In this document: one piece after another, positions 59,433 to 64,000 of the stretch
Layout: the number at the start of each line of letters is the position of its first letter
Position numbering within the stretch: the first letter of the stretch is position 1
Assembly: GCF_010548275.1 (NCBI RefSeq)
Contig: NZ_JAAGLT010000001.1
Span: forward strand, 372,001 to 436,000
Length of the DNA stretch: 64,000 nucleotides
Direction of reading: 5' to 3'
DNA from: Streptomyces sp. SID12488
GTDB taxonomy: Bacteria; Actinomycetota; Actinomycetes; Streptomycetales; Streptomycetaceae
The notes under the pieces: model-generated
The model's database searches: none
What the model saw: the letters and a program-made list of their open reading frames with translations, nothing else
What the model was told of the DNA's origin: nothing
Translations under genes and position numbers: made by a program

Positions 59433-60128
59433 TCACCGGGTCCAGTAGGTGATGTTGCGGAAGCGTGCCTCGGCCCGGCCGCTGCCGTGGTGGTACACGC
59501 CGTTCTTGAAGTGGCGGGTGGCGGGGCCCCGGTCCTCGGTGGTCAGCACCAACGCGTCGTCGAAGTAGACCTTGACGCTGCCGGCCGAGGCGTCGTGCGC
59601 GATCTTGACGTTGAACCAGGTGTCGTACGCGTCGGTCTTCAGGACCGTGCGGTCGTACGCCCGTACCGTGCCGCCGCTCGCGCTGTAGGCGTTGAGCATG
59701 AAGTCGGTGGCCGGGGTGCCGTCGGGGTGGATCACGCGGAGGATCTGTACGAAGGTCGCGCCGTTCGTGCCGGCCGGGAGGTACACGTCGGCGTCCCACA
59801 TGTGGCGGCCGGACGTGTACTGCTGCTGCCAGCGCATCTCGGTGCGCGGGTCGGTGGAACTGCCCTGCGACAGCGGCTCGTCGGTGTCGTACACCCACAT
59901 GCGGTGGACGCCTCCGCTGTTGCTGTAGCGGTCGCTCAGGCTCAGGTTCCACGGCTTCTGCATGGCGTACGTGAACGCCGTCTTCGTCCAGCCGTCCGTG
60001 GGGGACGCTGCCGCGGTGGCGGACGGAGAGGCTGCGGAGGCCGTCGACCGGGCCGTCGACCAGACGGCGCCCGAGGCGAGTAAGCCTCCGGCTGTCAGAA
60101 TTGCGCGCCGCGAGGGTGTCATAGGCAT
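59433..60128 (-). CDS. secreted concanavalin-fold lyase-like protein
   Basis: 231 residues from ATG with AAGGTG upstream. The Tat-like signal is TPSRRAILTAGGLLASGAVW. Mature part: NSGGVHRMWVYDTDEPLSQG, DPRTEMRWQQQYTSGRHMWD, ATFVQILRVIHPDGTPATD, YFDDALVLTTEDRGPATRHF. The RTEMR strand is similar to the catalytic arginine strand of alginate- and glucuronan-type lyases. First gene of the operon driven by the bracketed promoter upstream. Confidence 0.65.
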   Translation of the reverse strand: MPMTPSRRAILTAGGLLASGAVWSTARSTASAASPSATAAASPTDGWTKTAFTYAMQKPWNLSLSDRYSNSGGVHRMWVYDTDEPLSQGSSTDPRTEMRWQQQYTSGRHMWDADVYLPAGTNGATFVQILRVIHPDGTPATDFMLNAYSASGGTVRAYDRTVLKTDAYDTWFNVKIAHDASAGSVKVYFDDALVLTTEDRGPATRHFKNGVYHHGSGRAEARFRNITYWTR

Positions 60129-60161
60129 GCCAACATCACCTTTTCGGGAGCGGGGTGATTC

Positions 60162-60241
60162 ATCGGACCTATCTTCGGGAGGAGCGTAGGACTAGACCAG
60201 ATCCGCGTCAATGTTCCCGTCCGGCCGAAGATAGATCCGAT
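60162..60241 (-). promoter_or_regulatory. promoter bracketed by 17-bp inverted repeat
   Basis: On the minus strand TTGACG (60206-60211) and TACGCT (60183-60188) are 17 bases apart. ATCGGACCTATCTTCGG (60162-60178) lies just downstream of the -10 and its inverse with one mismatch (60225-60241) just upstream of the -35. This is a strong case for a repressor-controlled promoter of the lyase operon. Confidence 0.7.
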
Positions 60242-60271
60242 GTAAACCCGCCGCTTATGCCCCCGCTCCCC

Positions 60272-63200
60272 TCAGCGGCCCGGGTTGAACATCGGGTGGT
60301 AGCTCTCCGGCGGAGCCAGATAGCTGACCGGCAGTCCGCCCGTGTCGATGACGATCTGGTCCACCGCGATCGCCGGATCGACCATGAAGAGCCGCAGTTC
60401 GTGCTCGCCGGGTTCGGTGACGGTCACCGTGGCCGTCAGTCGCTCGACGCCGTCCTCCACGTTGCGGGCCCATGCGTCGCCCCGGTTGCCGGTGGCGACG
60501 GACTGCCCCGACAGGACCGTCACCGGCTGATCGTCGAGACAGAGCGCCACCCGTCGACGGCCCCGCTCGTCGAGCGACGGCAGCCGGAAGACGGTGACCG
60601 GGAAGGTGCCGGTGCCGCTGAAGCGCACCCGGTATCTCAACTCCGGTGCGCTCGCGGCGAAGTCGGCCGTGACCGGCGCCGCCGTCGACGGCACCGCCTC
60701 CACCGCGCCGCTACGACGGCCCAGCCCGCGTACGGTCCGCCAGCGGGCCCCGCCGCGCGCCACCCGGCGGTCGGTGTGCGCCGCGTCGATGGAGACGTAC
60801 CCGTGCGCCTCGACGAACCCGCGCCTCCGACGCCGGGCCCGTTCAGCGTCGTTGCGCACACTCAGCGGTACGTCGACCCGCTGCCCGGTGTCGGCCCCGC
60901 TCACGGTGACCGTCGCCTCGTACGTTCCCTCCGGCGCCCGGTCCCAGTCGATCTCCACCCACACCCTGGTCTGCTCGGTCAGGGAGCCGCCCGACTCGCT
61001 CAGCAGGACCCAGGGATGACTGACCTCGGCGCTCCAACTCGCGGCCAGGAAACCGGCGTTGAAGACGTCCACGAAACGGCGGTCGCTGGTTCCGGAGAAG
61101 AAGGACAGCGGGCGGGCCGTCCCCGTTTCGTTGCCCTCCGACGCCACCCCCAGCCCCGACGTCTCCTGCCGGGCTACCCTGCTGACGGCCGGACGGCCCG
61201 GCGCCTTCGGGATCTGTGAGGGGTATGGGTTGACGATCCCGTCCCATTTCCCGCCCGCCACCTCGGTGTTGTACCGCTTGGTGAGCGCCACCTCCGTGCT
61301 GTGGGCCGCCTCGGCCAGGTCGGCGAAGCGGTTCGTCCCGGCGCCGCGCCCCTGGCGCAGCGCGAGTGCGTTGCGGTCAGCCCAGTAGTACTTCAGGTTC
61401 ATCAAGTAGGCGCCGTGCACCGGGTATTCGACCAGCTCGAAGTAGGCGTTCCGGTAGGCCTCGGGCAGCTTGGCGCCCAGGGTCCGCGCCCGCTCCAGCA
61501 GTTGCTCGTACGCGGATATCCGGCGGGCCGCCTCGTCACCGTGGTGGACCACGGAGAGCAGGCCCTTGGCGATGAACTCCGGGCGCAGTTCCGCCGCGAG
61601 GCGGTAGTACTCGGTGCGGATCGCGGCGATCTCGTGGCCGTGGCGGTGGCCGAACTGACGGCCGGCCCACTCGACCAGGAAACCCTCGACTCCCTCGGCA
61701 CCCTCAACTCCCCCGACACCCTCCGCGTCGCCCGCGTCGTCCGCGTGCCACCGGTTCACGTCCCAGGCGACGTCCATGGCGAAGGACAGCCCGTTCTCGA
61801 TCGACTTGACGTCCCCCACGTTGAAGATCCACATACGGTCGGCGCCGTGCTCGTACACCCGGCGCAACTCCTGCCAGACCTTGGCCGGTTGGGTGGTGTC
61901 CAGCCACAGATAGCTCTTCGGGCGGCCCCAGTAGGACAGGTGGTAGTAGATGCCGTTGCCGCCCGTGCGCCGCCGCTCCGCGTCGTTGGGCAGCTGGCGC
62001 ATGTTGCCGTGGTTGTCGTCCGGCCAGATGAGCGTGACGTCGTCGGGCACCTGGACGCCCGCGTTGTAGAGGTCCAGCACCTCCTTGTACGGGATGAAGA
62101 TCTGCGGCTCGGCACCCTGGCCGACTTCCTCGGTCAGGATGCGGCGCTGGTCGGCGATGATGTCGTTCATCACCACGACCTTCTCGGGGATCGTCGTCGC
62201 GTACTTCGTCTCCAGCGCGGTGTCGTGCAGACCGCGCATGCCGAGTGTCCAGCTGCTCTCGTAGATGGCGTTCTGGCGGGCCCGGGCTCTCCAGTAGTCC
62301 GAGATGACACCGGGGTTCACCGTGTAGTCGTACACGGGCAGGCTGCCGTCGGTGCTCCGGTGCTCCGCCGCCCACGGGTCCCACTCGTGGACGCCGTTTC
62401 GGAGCAGGGCCTCGGGGTGGCTGGAGCCGACGACTATGCCGTAGCGCTCGGCCAGTTCGGGGTTCTCGCGGTGCTTGTTGAAGAAGTCGGAGTACGGATG
62501 CATGGCCGGCCAGAGGTAGTTGGCCTTCAGACGGAGGAGCAGTTCGAAGACGCGCTTGTACGTCTCGGGGCCGATGTTCTTGTCCGGCTCCTGGGTGCGG
62601 TGGGACCAAGTGGTCAGGTTCTGCTCGTCATTGATGAAGATGCCCCGGTAGCGGACGGACGGCTCGTGGCGGGTGAAGGGGACCGCCGGCACGGTCACGT
62701 CGTCGCGGTGCTCGACCGGGACGTCGGCCCACCAGTACCAGGGCGAGACCCCGATGCGTTCCGAGGTGTCGTAGATCCCGTAGATCGTGCCGCGTCGGTC
62801 GCTGCCCGCGATCACCAGTGCGCGGTCCACCCCGGGCAGCGGACGGTCGACCACTTGAGTGACCGAGGCCTCCCAACTCCCCTTCACCCGGGAGACGTTC
62901 AGGCGGCCCTTGGCGATGAGTCCGTCGATGACCGGGCTCGCGCCGATGGTGCCGATCACGACCAGCCCCGCGGTCTGCTCGGGGACGGTGTGCAGCAGTC
63001 TCGGTCGTACGCCGCCGACCCGTTCGATGTCCGCCTGGAGGTCCCCGGCCGCGCGGAGCACGGCGGGGTCGTCGGCCGCGTCCACGAACACGTCGGTGGC
63101 GAATCCGCCCCGCATCAGCGGGAACTCGGGTCTGCCGGTCCGGAGTGCGGGTGCGGCGTGGGCTGTCCCGGCGAGGAGTCCGGGGAGCAGTGGGGTCACT

Positions 63201-63307
63201 CCGGCGGCTGCCATTGCGCGCAGGAACGACTTGCGGGTCCATGAATGTGACCGGTCGGGGGGAGATGGGGGTTGCGGTGACCGGTCCTGGGGGTCGTGGT
63301 GCGGCAC
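60272..63307 (-). CDS. GH115 alpha-glucuronidase, Tat-exported
   Basis: 1011 residues from GTG. The signal WTRKSFLRAMAAAGVTPLLP carries an RK twin-type motif. The family order is clear: small alpha/beta domain (GLVVIGTIGASPVIDGLIAK), catalytic barrel (HEPSVRYRGIFINDEQNLTT, LLRLKANYLWPAMHPYSDFF, VTLIWPDDNHGNMRQLPN, WIFNVGDVKSIENGLSFAMD) and C-terminal helical and beta domains. It removes alpha-1,2-linked (4-O-methyl-)glucuronate from xylan or arabinogalactan side chains. It is separated from the lyase operon by the bracketed promoter. Confidence 0.9.
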   Translation of the reverse strand: MPHHDPQDRSPQPPSPPDRSHSWTRKSFLRAMAAAGVTPLLPGLLAGTAHAAPALRTGRPEFPLMRGGFATDVFVDAADDPAVLRAAGDLQADIERVGGVRPRLLHTVPEQTAGLVVIGTIGASPVIDGLIAKGRLNVSRVKGSWEASVTQVVDRPLPGVDRALVIAGSDRRGTIYGIYDTSERIGVSPWYWWADVPVEHRDDVTVPAVPFTRHEPSVRYRGIFINDEQNLTTWSHRTQEPDKNIGPETYKRVFELLLRLKANYLWPAMHPYSDFFNKHRENPELAERYGIVVGSSHPEALLRNGVHEWDPWAAEHRSTDGSLPVYDYTVNPGVISDYWRARARQNAIYESSWTLGMRGLHDTALETKYATTIPEKVVVMNDIIADQRRILTEEVGQGAEPQIFIPYKEVLDLYNAGVQVPDDVTLIWPDDNHGNMRQLPNDAERRRTGGNGIYYHLSYWGRPKSYLWLDTTQPAKVWQELRRVYEHGADRMWIFNVGDVKSIENGLSFAMDVAWDVNRWHADDAGDAEGVGGVEGAEGVEGFLVEWAGRQFGHRHGHEIAAIRTEYYRLAAELRPEFIAKGLLSVVHHGDEAARRISAYEQLLERARTLGAKLPEAYRNAYFELVEYPVHGAYLMNLKYYWADRNALALRQGRGAGTNRFADLAEAAHSTEVALTKRYNTEVAGGKWDGIVNPYPSQIPKAPGRPAVSRVARQETSGLGVASEGNETGTARPLSFFSGTSDRRFVDVFNAGFLAASWSAEVSHPWVLLSESGGSLTEQTRVWVEIDWDRAPEGTYEATVTVSGADTGQRVDVPLSVRNDAERARRRRRGFVEAHGYVSIDAAHTDRRVARGGARWRTVRGLGRRSGAVEAVPSTAAPVTADFAASAPELRYRVRFSGTGTFPVTVFRLPSLDERGRRRVALCLDDQPVTVLSGQSVATGNRGDAWARNVEDGVERLTATVTVTEPGEHELRLFMVDPAIAVDQIVIDTGGLPVSYLAPPESYHPMFNPGR

Positions 63308-63593
63308 GAGACGCTCCCGTTCTGCCCAGAGCCCCGCACCGGCTCTTCGCGCAGCCGGTCAGGGAGCTGAGCGATGAGTTGCGTTGGCATGGTCGGACTG
63401 GAAAGCACGGCAGGAGAGCACTGCAGGAGAGCACAACTAGAAAGCGCTTGCTGCGTGCACCACGCACCCTAGGACAGGCCCGGCCCGGACGTCCATACGA
63501 CGGCAGGCCCGGCTGGGCGAACTGTCCGCCCAGCCGGGCCTGCCGAGGTGTTTCCCGCCCGGATCCCGCTCCCGGATCCCGGATCGCCGGCGT
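63308..63593. promoter_or_regulatory. upstream region of the GH115 gene with LacI-type site and direct repeat
   Basis: GAAAGCGCTTGC (63440-63451) is centred on the palindrome AAGCGCTT and resembles LacI-family operators. Next to it GCAGGAGAGCAC occurs twice with one base between (63410-63421 and 63423-63434). No gene is seen here. Confidence 0.45.
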
Positions 63594-64000
63594 CTACTCC
63601 GTCACGATGTACTCCGTAGCCGCGTCCAGCAGCCAGTCCGTCAGATAGCCGGCGAAGGAGGAGCGGACCAGTACCCAGAAGCCGGCCCTGGGCTCGTCCC
63701 GGGCGACCAGCACCACCTGGGTGCGGCCCAGGGTCGTCTGGGCGCAGCGGCCGGGTCCGAAGGCCCGCGGGTGGAGGTCCAGGGCGCAGCCGTGGGCCAG
63801 CAGGTCGCGAGCGCGGGGGCCCGTGATGAGGAGCGTGGTGCGCTGGGCGGAGACGTCGATGACGGACACCGGCTCCTCCCCCGCCGCCGCCCTGATACGG
63901 CTCTCCAGGTCTTGTTCACTGCCGGGCGGGCCCACGAGCAGCCACTCGTCCGGGCCCAGCCACAGGGCGATCAACTCCCCCGCGCGTACGACGGTGTTGG
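63594..64000 (-). CDS. soxG: sarcosine oxidase gamma subunit (partial at window edge)
   Basis: The frame is open to the right edge of the window, so only the C-terminal 134 residues are seen. LIALWLGPDEWLLVGPPGS, VSVIDVSAQRTTLLITGPRA, LLAHGCALDLHPRAFGPGRC and FWVLVRSSFAGYLTDWLLDA match SoxG, the subunit that joins the folate-binding half of heterotetrameric sarcosine oxidase. The rest of the sox operon should lie beyond the window. Confidence 0.88.
   Translation of the reverse strand, partial: NTVVRAGELIALWLGPDEWLLVGPPGSEQDLESRIRAAAGEEPVSVIDVSAQRTTLLITGPRARDLLAHGCALDLHPRAFGPGRCAQTTLGRTQVVLVARDEPRAGFWVLVRSSFAGYLTDWLLDAATEYIVTE

Noticed and set aside
56221..63244. Long + strand frames opposite the carbohydrate enzymes
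   Set aside because: All are mirror frames of GH95, lyase and GH115 genes.
63442..63449. AAGCGCTT as another tRNA-Arg att fragment
   Set aside because: Only eight bases of a palindrome match the att core; the rest of the tRNA end is absent.

Overview
The window is chromosomal DNA of a Streptomyces-type actinomycete. It has very high GC with GTG and TTG starts and many ATGA/GTGA gene overlaps. Typical genes include a PknG-like kinase, an SsbB-like protein, EttA, a thioester-domain surface protein with an LAETG sortase signal, and Tat-exported carbohydrate-active enzymes. Every assignment was read from sequence; no database search was run.

Host left flank (1-18256). A four-gene signalling operon on the + strand encodes a zinc-ribbon PknG-like Ser/Thr kinase, a PPM phosphatase, a vWA protein and an FHA protein. 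A PCMT-like methyltransferase and a group II truncated haemoglobin are divergently transcribed. A minus-strand run follows: unknown protein, thioesterase, EttA, surface protein, SsbB-like protein, and two overlapping dynamin-like GTPases.

Integrated phage (18287-52758). An element of about 34.4 kb sits in the 3' half of tRNA-Arg(TCT), bounded by perfect 46-bp direct repeats. Its left end carries a tyrosine integrase and an immunity region with three related operators. Next come early genes, including a replication-type winged-helix protein with an internal repeat cluster, an RHH-like regulator on the opposite strand, and a WhiB-like protein. A block resembling actinomycete conjugative elements follows: Spd-like membrane proteins and a TraB/FtsK-like DNA translocase with a repeat array just behind it. 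Then comes a complete HK97-type siphovirus module: HNH, terminase, portal, protease, capsid, connectors, tail tube, a tail chaperone with a GGGAAAA frameshift site, tape measure, tail proteins, amidase and holin-like genes. The right end has GntR and XRE regulators and small cargo genes.

Older insertion scar (52713-54825). About 2 kb beyond the phage a third, one-mismatch copy of the tRNA end is followed by a terminator. Two 18-bp repeats lie just inside the ends of this interval. The simplest reading is the remnant of an earlier element in the same tRNA gene, now carrying a membrane protein, a lipoprotein, a possibly truncated small protein and a zinc-ribbon protein.

Host right flank (54826-64000). 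A Fic-domain protein with its own inhibitory motif and an adjacent palindrome is followed by a minus-strand carbohydrate cluster: a GH95-like enzyme, two concanavalin-fold lyase-like secreted proteins and a GH115 alpha-glucuronidase. The lyase genes have a well-formed promoter bracketed by a 17-bp inverted repeat. The window ends inside soxG.
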